From Bifidobacteriaceae bacterium (lineage in GTDB: Bacteria; Actinomycetota; Actinomycetes; Actinomycetales; WQXJ01), in NCBI GenBank assembly GCA_031268115.1, contig JAIRXV010000262.1, positions 1 through 5,629 of the forward strand: DNA of 5,629 bases. Direction: 5' to 3'. Both the position numbers and the translations under genes were made by a program. This document shows, piece by piece, positions 1 to 5,560 of this stretch. The notes beneath the pieces were generated by a model. That model was not told the DNA's origin. It saw only the letters and a list, made by a program, of their open reading frames with translations, and ran no database searches. Every line of letters starts with the position of its first letter. The first letter of the stretch is position 1.

Positions 1-1177
1 GTGGGGTGAGGCGTGAGCCCATTTCGATGAGTCGTCCGGTTCTTGGGTCGGTTAGCAGGAGCTGCCAGGTGGAGTGTTGGGCGATGTCTCTGACCTGGGT
101 GGCTGGGATCGCTCCGTAGCCGCTTAGTTCACCTGGGAGGTTGTTCAAGCCCAGGAGTGTCGAGGCGTCGGCGTGGATCACCAGTCGTGGTCTGATGGCA
201 CCTGAGATTGGCCGTAGGTGTTCGGCGTTGCCGTTCGCAGCGAACAGGTCTGCGAGCAGGTCGGCGCGACAGTTCCCCAGTGTTGCTGTCCGGTATTCGC
301 GGGCGTTGAGCTTTGGGTCCAGTGAGCTGAGCATCCCCACCAACTCGACGGCTTCGTCGTGGTCTTGTTGTGCATGTGGGTCTTGGAGTTCCGGTGGGGT
401 GTCGAAGTCGCTGGCCGGTGGTTCGGGCGCGAGAGGATCGACGGGCACTGATCGCGTGTGGCGCCAACGTCCTGGGCTATCGGGTGATGCGGGAGTCTCA
501 GGCTGTTCGGCGCCGGTTTGCCAGATCGCAGCGATGTGGGTGGGTAGTTCGTTTGGGATGGGCGCTGTGTGCGAGTCGGGTGGGGAGATTGGGTCGGTGA
601 GTTCCCCGTGGGTGGGTTGGGGCGAATCGGCTTGGGGTTGGTCGAGGGCGATGGCTGTCAAGGTTGCCATCATCCGGTGGGCGTCTTTAGCTGCCATGTA
701 TGCCTTGACCCATGCCATTGCGTGGGCCGCATGTTCGATCCACACGCCCCACCGAGTCATTGCTTCGCTGTGGGCGCGCGCTTCAAGGGTCGGATTCAAC
801 CACGCGATGTGGTGACGGACCAAGCGGCGCAGTTCGTGGACCGTGTGGGTTGGTGCTTCGGGGATCGCGCCAGCTAGGGCCCGGCGGAGGCGAGCACAGT
901 CCAGGGCCGCGGTTTCGTTGATCAACGTTTTGGTTTTGTCCAGGTCGATACGACCCTGCCCCAATGCTGTGCCCAGTTCTGGCCTATAACCCTCCACAGA
1001 TGAGCCAATACTGAAAAGACTCACAGACTTGCTTGGTAGAGACTTCGACCATGCGCTGCCCGCGCACAAACTTACGGAGAAACGCGATGAATTCTTCGCC
1101 AGCGTTGAGCCAACCACCCTTGACAACTTCGATGCGTTGTTCACAGCACTGAACGCGACCGTGCAGCCGTAACCCAT
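1..1177 (-). CDS. DUF222 / 13E12-repeat family protein (HNH-endonuclease type), incomplete at both ends
   Basis: One minus-strand frame is open from 1186 to the left edge. Between about 985 and 1 it reads as a DUF222 (13E12-repeat) protein. Landmarks in order: a GRIDLDKTKTL block (about 950-915), LRRLVRHHIAWLNP (about 830-790), a long Pro/Asp/Ser-rich linker, then the hallmark LLGLNNLPGELSGYG (about 150-115) and WQLLLTDPRTGRLIE (about 65-25). In this family an HNH nuclease domain normally follows within about 30 residues, so it should lie just outside the window; nuclease activity cannot be judged here. Upstream of 985 the frame continues to an ATG at 1177, but that part is Ser-rich, has no family resemblance and is antisense to a protein-like plus-strand frame. 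The usual N-terminal 90 or so residues therefore appear lost. No good ribosome site precedes 1177. The family call is firm; the start and whether the gene is intact are uncertain. Cellular role of the family is poorly known. Confidence 0.85.
   Translation of the reverse strand, partial: MGYGCTVAFSAVNNASKLSRVVGSTLAKNSSRFSVSLCAGSAWSKSLPSKSVSLFSIGSSVEGYRPELGTALGQGRIDLDKTKTLINETAALDCARLRRALAGAIPEAPTHTVHELRRLVRHHIAWLNPTLEARAHSEAMTRWGVWIEHAAHAMAWVKAYMAAKDAHRMMATLTAIALDQPQADSPQPTHGELTDPISPPDSHTAPIPNELPTHIAAIWQTGAEQPETPASPDSPGRWRHTRSVPVDPLAPEPPASDFDTPPELQDPHAQQDHDEAVELVGMLSSLDPKLNAREYRTATLGNCRADLLADLFAANGNAEHLRPISGAIRPRLVIHADASTLLGLNNLPGELSGYGAIPATQVRDIAQHSTWQLLLTDPRTGRLIEMGSRLTP
990..1172 (+). pseudogene. 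Start-less 3' remnant of an unidentified gene
   Basis: This plus-strand frame opens right after a stop at 987-989 and ends at TAA 1170-1172, giving 60 residues without ATG or GTG at a sensible place. The peptide is hydrophilic and helix-like (ILKRLTDLLGRDFDHALP, then KRDEFFASVEPTTLDNFD), and third codon positions are mostly G/C in its second half, as expected of real coding DNA. The opposite-strand readings of the same bases (the Ser-rich N-terminal part of the DUF222 frame, and a Cys/Trp-containing 68-residue frame) look less natural. Because it begins exactly where DUF222 homology stops, I read it as the tail of an older gene cut by rearrangement. I do not recognise the family. Confidence 0.4.
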
Positions 1178-1210
1178 ACATCCAGGTCATGCCGGACGTG
1201 GAGAGAAAAC

Positions 1211-1265
1211 GAAGAGCGCCGCGCCCCGAGGGGCTGCAACGCTCTTCCCAACCCCGTTTCCGGGG
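1211..1265 (+). ncRNA. Two-hairpin structured segment upstream of the Abi gene (candidate abiF-type RNA)
   Basis: Hairpin 1 has an 8-bp outer stem, GAAGAGCG (1211-1218) with CGCTCTTC (1240-1247). It has a small CC/AA internal loop, two more pairs (1221-1222 with 1236-1237), a bulged T at 1235, and a GCCC/GGGC stem (1223-1226 with 1231-1234) closed by a CGAG loop. Hairpin 2 follows four bases later: CCCCG (1252-1256), loop TTTC, CGGGG (1261-1265). No T-run follows either stem on the plus strand, so this is not a standard terminator for the gene remnant to its left. On the minus strand a GTTTTC does follow hairpin 1, but no minus-strand gene ends here. Structured RNAs next to AbiF-type genes are known (the abiF RNA motif), and the position 30 bases before the Abi start fits. 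Identity with that motif is inference. Confidence 0.45.
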
Positions 1266-1276
1266 AATGTTGGCTC

Positions 1277-1282
1277 TAGGTT
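1277..1282 (+). promoter_or_regulatory. Possible -10 element of the Abi gene
   Basis: TAGGTT fits the actinobacterial TANNNT -10 pattern and ends 13 bases before the GTG at 1296. Initiation 6-8 bases downstream would leave a leader of only a few bases, which would explain the lack of a ribosome site. No convincing -35 is visible. If correct, the Abi message starts downstream of the two hairpins, which would then belong to a separate transcript. Confidence 0.22.
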
Positions 1283-1295
1283 ACCTTGACTTGCC

Positions 1296-2072
1296 GTGCA
1301 TGTCCCATCGCCGTCCCCCTCACTTGCGCCCGCTGTCCTGGCTTCGCTGGCCAACGACCGGCTGCGGCATTTCCGGCGGGCCGTCCCGGCCGGTGGCCAC
1401 CGGGCAACGCTCGAACTCTATCTGCTCGACGCGGAACTGGCTTCAGGCCTGCACGCCCTGTTCCGCAACGTCGAAGTGCTGCTGCGCGAGACCATGCACC
1501 GGGCGTTGGCGGCGCACTTCGGGCCGCGATGGTTCTCCGACCAATCGTTCAGGGCCGCGCTCGACCAGCGGACACTGACCGCCGTGGACGACGCGATCCG
1601 GGGCGTCCGGCCAAGCTGGGACACCCCGTCTGCGGGGTCGGTCGTCGCGCACCTAATGCTTGGCACTTGGGTCCAGATTCTCGCCCCCGGAGCACAGGGG
1701 CGCCAGGAGGCCGTGATTTGGCAGCCGGCCCTCGCGAGCGCCTTCCAGCGCTCCCGGCCGTTGGCCCGCGCTGACGCGTTTGAACTGGCGCAGCGAGTGA
1801 ACTGGGCGCGGAACCGTGTCAACCATTGTGAGCCGGTTGTGTTCGGCTTCCCGCTGCCGGGCCAGGTGACAGCCAAGGGCAGGAGGCGGCGAGTCACTCC
1901 CCAGCAAGTGCTTGACGACTCCAGGGAACTTGTGGCAGCGGTTGACCCGGCCGTGGCGGCCTGGATCGGCACTTGGGCTGAAATCGACGGTCTGCTGGCT
2001 GACCCGCGCGTGGGGGCAGCACTGGCGTACAAGGCTGCTGATCGCGGAATCCACCTTGAAGGTCGGCGGTGA
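1296..2072 (+). CDS. Abi_2 (AbiD/AbiF-like) HEPN-type abortive infection protein
   Basis: The 258-residue product matches the Abi_2 family of phage-defence and toxin-like proteins, which belong to the HEPN superfamily of RNA-cleaving domains. Early landmark: LYLLDAELASGLHALFRNVEVLLRETMH (split here: LYLLDAELASG at 41-51, LFRNVEVLLRETMH at 55-68), the helical N-terminal family signature. Late landmark: WARNRVNHCEP (170-180), where family members typically read RNRIAHHEP. R172 and H177 form the R-x4-H HEPN catalytic motif and N173 is kept; the usual second His is Cys178. WVQILAP (125-131) corresponds to the family's conserved aromatic segment between them. GTG 1296 is the only upstream start, since the frame has a stop at 1287-1289; no Shine-Dalgarno is seen, so leaderless translation is plausible. 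No signal peptide or membrane segment, so cytoplasmic. The gene stands alone beside a truncated 13E12 gene and remnants, as defence genes often do. Antiphage activity is family inference. Confidence 0.82.
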   Translation: MHVPSPSPSLAPAVLASLANDRLRHFRRAVPAGGHRATLELYLLDAELASGLHALFRNVEVLLRETMHRALAAHFGPRWFSDQSFRAALDQRTLTAVDDAIRGVRPSWDTPSAGSVVAHLMLGTWVQILAPGAQGRQEAVIWQPALASAFQRSRPLARADAFELAQRVNWARNRVNHCEPVVFGFPLPGQVTAKGRRRRVTPQQVLDDSRELVAAVDPAVAAWIGTWAEIDGLLADPRVGAALAYKAADRGIHLEGRR

Positions 2073-2269
2073 CCTTCTTCGCCGGCCTGAACGGGCCTGC
2101 CTCTTGCCCACGTCTTGCACACATGAGATTGGCTACGAGGCGGATCCGGCGGGATGCCCCGACAAGCTGGGTCGCCGCGGACCGCCAGGTCAACGCATTT
2201 CCCGACACCTCTCGGCTAGCATCAGCAAACGGTGGAGGCCGCTGCGCGACTAGTGAACAGGCCGTTGGC
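2073..2269. other. Stretch without a convincing gene between Abi and the minus-strand remnants
   Basis: All frames here are short or are continuations of antisense shadows. The minus-strand reading around 2070-2210 (for example LTWRSAATQLVGASRRIRLV) is faintly protein-like but has no start, no family resemblance and runs on under the Abi gene. I see no tRNA, hairpin terminator or repeat. It may be decayed coding DNA. Confidence 0.3.
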
Positions 2270-2455
2270 TCATGTCCCACCGATCAACGGCAAGCCGAAT
2301 GCCACGTCAAGCGGCACCGCCAGTTCTTGCACCGGGTGGCCAACACCAGCCAATTCCAACTGCGACGAGCGCATTTCCTCCCAGGGCTTGACCACCGCCG
2401 AACGATCTGAGGGGCCGCTCCCGAATTCCTTGTTCGCGGCAGCCCCGGGTTCGGG
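2270..2455 (-). pseudogene. Unidentified minus-strand C-terminal gene fragment
   Basis: The frame opens after a TGA at 2458-2456 and ends at TGA 2272-2270, 61 residues. It has no ATG at its head; the first usable start is GTG at 2395, which lacks a ribosome site and would give only 41 residues. The reading VVKPWEEMRSSQLELAG followed by VGHPVQELAVPLDVAFGLP is strikingly protein-like, with good codon use, whereas the plus-strand reading is Ser/Thr/Asn/Pro-rich noise. It is probably the tail of a gene whose upstream part lies at 2476-2859 in another frame, or of a different lost gene. Family not recognised. Confidence 0.35.
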
Positions 2456-2475
2456 TCATGGAACTGGCCGCGCGG

Positions 2476-2859
2476 CTACCCAGATTTCCGTGCTTCCACC
2501 AAACCTCGGCAGTAGACCGAAACCACGCAAACAAGCTGAACACGACGCAGCCGCTTTTGCAGCCCTTCAGCGGCAATCGCAGCGACTTGGATCGCAGTAT
2601 CGTCTCCATACTCCCCGGCCGCTGTCAACACATCGGCCACAAACTGAGGCGATGGCTGAGCCTGAACCAAATAGTCCAAAACGTCGCCACGGCTGCCGCC
2701 CAACGCACCCCGGTATCGGGTGTCCCCGTCGCGACTGGGTGGGTCTATCCCACTCGCATCCGGCTGGGTCCCCGAGACTTCTTCGGGTTCGCCTTGGGGG
2801 GACCGGACACGGGACGGGGGGTGTTCACTCAACTGGAATAGTATGGTCGTACATTCCAC
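2476..2859 (-). CDS. Hypothetical protein, possibly a disrupted gene
   Basis: A 127-residue frame begins at GTG 2859 and stops at TAG 2478-2476. The middle (residues about 58-105) looks genuinely coding: DVLDYLVQAQPSPQFVADV then LTAAGEYGDDTAIQVAAIAAEGLQ (written in two parts), an acidic, Ala-rich helical segment. The first 55 residues are Pro/Asp/Gly-rich and probably disordered. The last 20 (QLVCVVSVYCRGLVEARKSG) look out of character and may be read past a frameshift; protein-like sequence resumes in another minus frame at 2455. No good ribosome site is seen before 2859. A 213-residue plus-strand frame (2232-2873) covers the same bases but has unnatural composition, so I prefer the minus strand. 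I do not recognise the family; a decayed gene is as likely as a functional one. Confidence 0.35.
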   Translation of the reverse strand: MECTTILFQLSEHPPSRVRSPQGEPEEVSGTQPDASGIDPPSRDGDTRYRGALGGSRGDVLDYLVQAQPSPQFVADVLTAAGEYGDDTAIQVAAIAAEGLQKRLRRVQLVCVVSVYCRGLVEARKSG

Positions 2860-3068
2860 GCAAACTCACATAGCACCTGCTAACAGCCCATATAACTAGT
2901 ACACCCTCAAGACCTCCCGGGCCACGACCAACCAACAGCCACACACCCCACCAACCCGAACCCGACAGCGGCACCCACACCACTACCGAACAGAAACACC
3001 CGACCCACGGGTGGATACCACCCCACCGCCCGAGACCAGCTTCACCACGGTCCTAGACCCACCACGGT

Positions 3069-3158
3069 TCAGGTGCGGTTGGCGATCTGGTAGCGGGCTG
3101 GCTTGGTTGGTTGCGGCCAAGGGGCGTGCTCGGTCCGCTTGACGTAACACTTCGACAT
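3069..3158 (-). pseudogene. Possible tiny C-terminal remnant
   Basis: The minus-strand reading from ATG 3158 to TGA 3071-3069 gives 29 residues, MSKCYVKRTEHAPWP then QPTKPARYQIANRT. The ending has the look of a real basic C-terminus, but the region upstream in this frame is Arg/Pro-rich noise and no ribosome site is present. It ends exactly where base skew flips. Weak call; could be chance. Confidence 0.15.
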
Positions 3159-3240
3159 TCTGCGGTTGACCACGTGAAGAGCAGACCGGAGCCAGCGTCC
3201 ACAACTACCCACAGGATCACCACCCGGTCCCCGCAACCGT

Positions 3241-3412
3241 ATGGTCGCCGCCGGGCCGTCCCGGGGGGCGGCCTCTAGCTCCGGCCCTGATGAGGCGGCT
3301 CTGGGCAAGCATATGGTCGCCGCCCGGATCCTTTGGCCGGCGCCGTCCCGCTGGGGCAATCGGACACCGTTTGACAGCAACCGTGTTGCCGCCGCCGGGA
3401 TCCTTTGGCCAG
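3241..3412. repeat. Diverged direct repeats, about 70-bp period
   Basis: Three related blocks begin at 3241 (ATGGTCGCCGCCGGG), 3313 (ATGGTCGCCGCCCGGATCC) and 3382 (CGTGTTGCCGCCGCCGGG). The second and third share an exact 13-bp core GGATCCTTTGGCC at 3326-3338 and 3398-3410 and differ by a 3-bp insertion just before it. In the plus reading this gives VAARILWPA and VAAAGILWPA. The third block ends about 60 bases before the presumed regulator promoter. They may be a remnant of a coding repeat or protein-binding sites; no function can be assigned. Confidence 0.5.
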
Positions 3413-3473
3413 CCCTAGACGTCGGTCCGGGCAGCGCGCCAGCGCCCGGCCGCCGGCCGCGACAGTCTTGTAG

Positions 3474-3502
3474 TTGCTCGATCTAGTTTGATGATGTATC
3501 GT
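3474..3502 (+). promoter_or_regulatory. Candidate promoter of the PadR-family gene
   Basis: TTGCTC (3474-3479) and TATCGT (3497-3502) are separated by 17 bases. The second hexamer fits the TANNNT -10 pattern. The palindromic operator at 3493-3513 covers this -10, so a bound repressor would block initiation. A TAGTTT at 3484-3489 is an alternative -10. The leader to the regulator start would be about 110 bases. Confidence 0.4.
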
Positions 3503-3513
3503 TGCGATACATC
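3493..3513. promoter_or_regulatory. Perfect 21-bp palindrome, likely PadR operator
   Basis: Arms GATGTATCG (3493-3501) and CGATACATC (3505-3513) are exact inverted complements around a 3-base centre TTG. The half-sites contain ATGTAT/ATACAT, in line with the ATGT...ACAT dyads bound by PadR-family dimers. It overlaps the candidate -10 and lies 110 bases upstream of the regulator start, as expected for autoregulation. The dyad is seen directly; the binding protein is inferred. Confidence 0.72.
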
Positions 3514-3536
3514 GCGACCACATAGGATTGGTCGCG
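3513..3536 (+). promoter_or_regulatory. Second inverted repeat, leader hairpin
   Basis: CGCGACC (3513-3519) and GGTCGCG (3530-3536) are exact inverted complements with a 10-base loop, abutting the operator. In RNA this would be a 7-bp GC-rich hairpin near the 5' end of the regulator message. It has no T-run. It may protect the transcript or extend the protein-binding region. Confidence 0.4.
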
Positions 3537-3622
3537 GAGCGCCGGCCCAAGCGCACCTTCCGGCTCCCCGGGAGGGCGTTCGGCGGCGGCATCCCATCGA
3601 CCTACGAAAGCATGTCCCGTCT

Positions 3623-4198
3623 ATGCGCTCACGTTCATCGGTGCTGGAACTCGCCATCCTTGGCCTCCTCCACACTGCGCCCATGCACGGCTATGAGCTG
3701 CGCAAACGGCTCAACGCCTTGCTGGGCCCACTGCGCGCTTTCTCATATGGCACCCTTTACCCCTGCCTGCGAACGCTGTCGTCCAAAGGACTCATCGCGT
3801 CATCGTCGGACGATGACGGCCGGCCACGAGGAGGCAAACGCGCCCGGATCGTCTATCAGATGACACCTGAAGGGAACACCGCGCTAGAGGCGATGCTCGG
3901 AGAAGCCGGGCCGGCCTCTTGGGAAGACGAAAACTTCGACGTTCGGTTCGCGTTCTTCGCACAAACCGATGTCGATACCCGCTTGCGCGTTCTCGAAGGC
4001 CGGCGCCTGCGCATGGCCGAACGCCTCGACGCGCTCCGGGCGGCCGGTGCCGCCAACCACGGAACCGACCCATACGCCGACGAACTGCACCGTCACGGCA
4101 TGGATCAGCTGCGACGCGAGGTCGATTGGCTTGACGGACTCATCGAAACCGAGCGGACGGCTCACCCACGCCGTTCACGCCGCACGGGTGCGCCATAG
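3623..4198 (+). CDS. PadR-family transcriptional regulator
   Basis: The 191-residue protein has the two-part PadR layout. Residues 5-85 form the winged helix: VLELAILGLLHTAPMHGYELRK split as VLELAILGLL (7-16) and MHGYELRKRL (21-30), then SYGTLYPCLRTLSSKGLI (41-58, recognition helix) and the wing RIVYQMTPEG (75-84). Residues about 105-170 are a charged helical dimerisation domain of the Vir_act_alpha_C type, rich in Arg, Leu and Asp. The tail HPRRSRRTGAP is basic. Length is near that of Mycobacterium Rv0047c. The frame could start at 3488, but that would translate the operator and add 45 unnatural residues; ATG 3623 begins exactly at the family N-terminus, with a weak GAAAG 12 bases upstream. 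PadR proteins are usually ligand-responsive repressors acting as dimers. The upstream palindrome suggests autoregulation, and ino1 lies 132 bases downstream in the same direction, so it may also control inositol synthesis. Its ligand is unknown. Confidence 0.92.
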   Translation: MRSRSSVLELAILGLLHTAPMHGYELRKRLNALLGPLRAFSYGTLYPCLRTLSSKGLIASSSDDDGRPRGGKRARIVYQMTPEGNTALEAMLGEAGPASWEDENFDVRFAFFAQTDVDTRLRVLEGRRLRMAERLDALRAAGAANHGTDPYADELHRHGMDQLRREVDWLDGLIETERTAHPRRSRRTGAP

Positions 4199-4236
4199 GC
4201 GGCACACCGACCAAATACGCAATATCTCCGACCCGA

Positions 4237-4308
4237 TCCAACCCAACCCAATCCAACTCATCCAACCCAACCCAATCCAACTCATCCATACCAACCCAAT
4301 CCAACTCA
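4237..4308. repeat. Three tandem 24-bp repeats in the ino1 leader
   Basis: Copies at 4237-4260 and 4261-4284 are identical; the copy at 4285-4308 differs at two adjacent bases (TA for AC). Each unit is itself built of pentamers CCAAC, CCAAC, CCAAT, CCAAC plus TCAT, and contains 12 C, 9 A, 3 T and no G. The surrounding tract 4236-4310 has no G at all. It lies between the regulator stop and the ino1 ribosome site. The transcript here would be unstructured and C-rich, like a Rho-loading site, while the other DNA strand carries repeated GG and GGG runs. Function is inferred only. Confidence 0.9.
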
Positions 4309-4318
4309 TCGAAAACCG

Positions 4319-4325
4319 TAAGGAG
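4319..4325 (+). promoter_or_regulatory. Strong ribosome binding site of ino1
   Basis: TAAGGAG lies 5 bases before ATG 4331. It is by far the best Shine-Dalgarno in the window and fixes the ino1 start. Confidence 0.85.
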
Positions 4326-4330
4326 TCCCC

Positions 4331-5410
4331 ATGAGCCCGATCCGAGTCGCCATCGCCGGTGTCGGAAACTGCGCGTCATCGTTGGTGCAAGGCGTCTACT
4401 TCTATCGCGACGCGGCCCCCACCTCGACCGTCCCCGGCCTTATGCATGTGCAATTTGGGCCTTACCACATCTCCGATATCGAATTCGTTGCTGCCTTCGA
4501 TGTCGATGCGGAAAAGGTGGGCAGGGACCTATCCGAAGCCATCAACTCCTCCCAAAACAACACGATTGCCATAGCCGAGGTCCCGCCCTCGGGCGTAAGC
4601 GTCCAACGGGGACCCACCCTTGACGGGCTCGGCAAGTACTACCGCCAGACCATCGAAGAAGACCCTAGCGAGGCAGTCGATGTGGTGCGGGTGTTGCGTG
4701 AACGCAAAGTCGATGTCCTCATCTCTTACCTGCCCGTCGGTTCCGACCAAGCAGACAAGTTCTACGCCCAGTGCGCCATAGACGCCCACGTCGCATTCGT
4801 CAACGCCTTACCGGTGTTCATCGCTTCCGATCCGGAATGGGCGGCAAAGTTTGAAGCCGCCGAGGTACCGATTGTCGGGGACGACATCAAATCCCAAATC
4901 GGCGCCACCATCACCCACCGAGTCCTGGCACGCCTATTCGAGGACAGGGGAGTAGCCCTCGATCGCACCTACCAGCTCAACGTCGGTGGCAACATGGACT
5001 TCAAGAACATGCTCGAACGCGAGCGCTTGGAGTCCAAGAAAATCTCCAAGACTCAGTCTGTGACATCGAACATCGACCATCGGATTCCTCCCCGCAACAT
5101 CCACATCGGTCCATCCGACTACGTCGAATGGCTCGACGACCGCAAATGGGCATTCGTTCGACTCGAAGGCCGCGCATTCGGGGAAGTACCTTTGAACCTC
5201 GAATACAAGCTAGAAGTCTGGGATTCCCCTAATTCGGCCGGTATCATAATCGACGCACTGCGGGCCGCTAAGATCGCGTTGGACCGGGGAATAGGCGGGC
5301 CAGTCCTATCCGCCGCCACCTACTTCATGAAATCCCCGCCCGTCCAACACGAAGACCGCGAGGGCCGCGCGCTAGTGGAGGCCTTCATTCGCGGCGAGGT
5401 TGAGCGGTAG
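4331..5410 (+). CDS. ino1: Inositol-1-phosphate (myo-inositol-3-phosphate) synthase
   Basis: The 359-residue enzyme converts D-glucose 6-phosphate to 1D-myo-inositol 3-phosphate using tightly bound NAD, in the cytoplasm. In actinomycetes this feeds phosphatidylinositol, its mannosides and mycothiol. The sequence shows the N-terminal NAD-binding loop GVGNCAS (10-16), SYLPVGSDQAD (132-142), GDDIKSQIGAT (183-193), LNVGGNMDF (216-224), the lysine-rich active-site stretch SKKISKTQSV (235-244), KLEVWDSPNSAG (293-304) and FMKSPP (332-337), the order and spacing of bacterial/archaeal-type Ino1. Length is close to the Mycobacterium enzyme (367), shorter than the roughly 500-residue eukaryotic form. 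No residue that I know to be essential is visibly missing. The start is fixed by TAAGGAG and by the family N-terminus. It follows the PadR gene at 132 bases, so it may be co-transcribed with it or have its own start before the tandem repeats; an AATATCT at 4221-4227 is a weak -10 candidate. Confidence 0.97.
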   Translation: MSPIRVAIAGVGNCASSLVQGVYFYRDAAPTSTVPGLMHVQFGPYHISDIEFVAAFDVDAEKVGRDLSEAINSSQNNTIAIAEVPPSGVSVQRGPTLDGLGKYYRQTIEEDPSEAVDVVRVLRERKVDVLISYLPVGSDQADKFYAQCAIDAHVAFVNALPVFIASDPEWAAKFEAAEVPIVGDDIKSQIGATITHRVLARLFEDRGVALDRTYQLNVGGNMDFKNMLERERLESKKISKTQSVTSNIDHRIPPRNIHIGPSDYVEWLDDRKWAFVRLEGRAFGEVPLNLEYKLEVWDSPNSAGIIIDALRAAKIALDRGIGGPVLSAATYFMKSPPVQHEDREGRALVEAFIRGEVER

Positions 5411-5427
5411 CGCACACCACGGCCCAT

Positions 5428-5460
5428 CGGCGGTCACGTCAAGTGCGCGACTCGCCGCCG
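5428..5460 (+). terminator. GC-rich stem after ino1
   Basis: CGGCGG (5428-5433) pairs with CCGCCG (5455-5460) around a 21-base loop, beginning 18 bases after the ino1 stop. There is no T-run, as is common for actinomycete terminators. A second small stem, CTTTCC (5502-5507) with GGAAAG (5513-5518), follows. Either may end the ino1 transcript. Confidence 0.3.
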
Positions 5461-5538
5461 CCGGGTGTCCCTGATGTTCGAGATGCCGGCGCTTGAGCTG
5501 ACTTTCCAAGACGGAAAGCGGCGGCTGGCCCGACGGCC

Positions 5539-5553
5539 CGAGGCGAAGCCTCG
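5539..5553 (+). terminator. Compact hairpin before the downstream promoter
   Basis: CGAGGC (5539-5544), loop GAA, GCCTCG (5548-5553), followed by TT. An alternative stem AAGCCT (5546-5551) with AGGCTT (5556-5561) shares bases with it, so only one can form. It could stop read-through from ino1 just ahead of the next gene's promoter. The 3' arm of the alternative stem contains the -10 element itself. Confidence 0.35.
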
Positions 5554-5554
5554 T

Positions 5555-5560
5555 TAGGCT
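5555..5560 (+). promoter_or_regulatory. -10 element of a leaderless downstream gene
   Basis: TAGGCT fits TANNNT, and the seventh base after it is the G of the GTG at 5567. This is the usual geometry of leaderless actinobacterial promoters, where transcription starts at the start codon. No clear -35 is visible, which is common for this class. Confidence 0.55.

Larger units (their letters stand above)
2880..3470. other. Long stretch without a convincing gene; C-rich then G-rich skew
   Basis: From about 2880 to 3068 the plus strand is C/A-rich and poor in G (runs such as ACCAACCAACAG and ACACCCCACCAACCC). At about 3068 it turns abruptly to G-rich for some 60 bases, then becomes mixed. Open frames here overlap one another on both strands and none has a good start plus a recognisable product. 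The contents I can support are a possible 29-residue remnant (3069-3158, minus) and diverged direct repeats (3241-3412). Confidence 0.45.

Noticed and set aside
141..815. 224-residue plus-strand open frame
   Set aside because: Composition is Ser/Trp/Cys-rich and it is antisense to the clear DUF222 reading on the minus strand.
1211..1247. Minus-strand intrinsic terminator (stem followed by GTTTTC)
   Set aside because: No minus-strand gene ends here: the flanking Abi gene is on the plus strand, so the RNA-element reading fits better, though terminator activity is not excluded.
1418..2122. 234-residue minus-strand open frame
   Set aside because: Ser/Arg/Ala-rich shadow of the Abi gene, which has the family motifs on the plus strand.
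2232..2873. 213-residue plus-strand open frame
   Set aside because: Composition is unnatural (Pro/Ser/Arg/His runs) and both protein-like segments in this stretch lie on the minus strand; openness is expected at this GC content.
3488..3622. Upstream in-frame start of the PadR gene
   Set aside because: It would translate the palindromic operator and add 45 residues unlike any PadR N-terminus; ATG 3623 matches the family start.
4237..4308. CRISPR-like array
   Set aside because: The 24-bp units are directly adjacent with no spacers, and they are made of simple pentamers.
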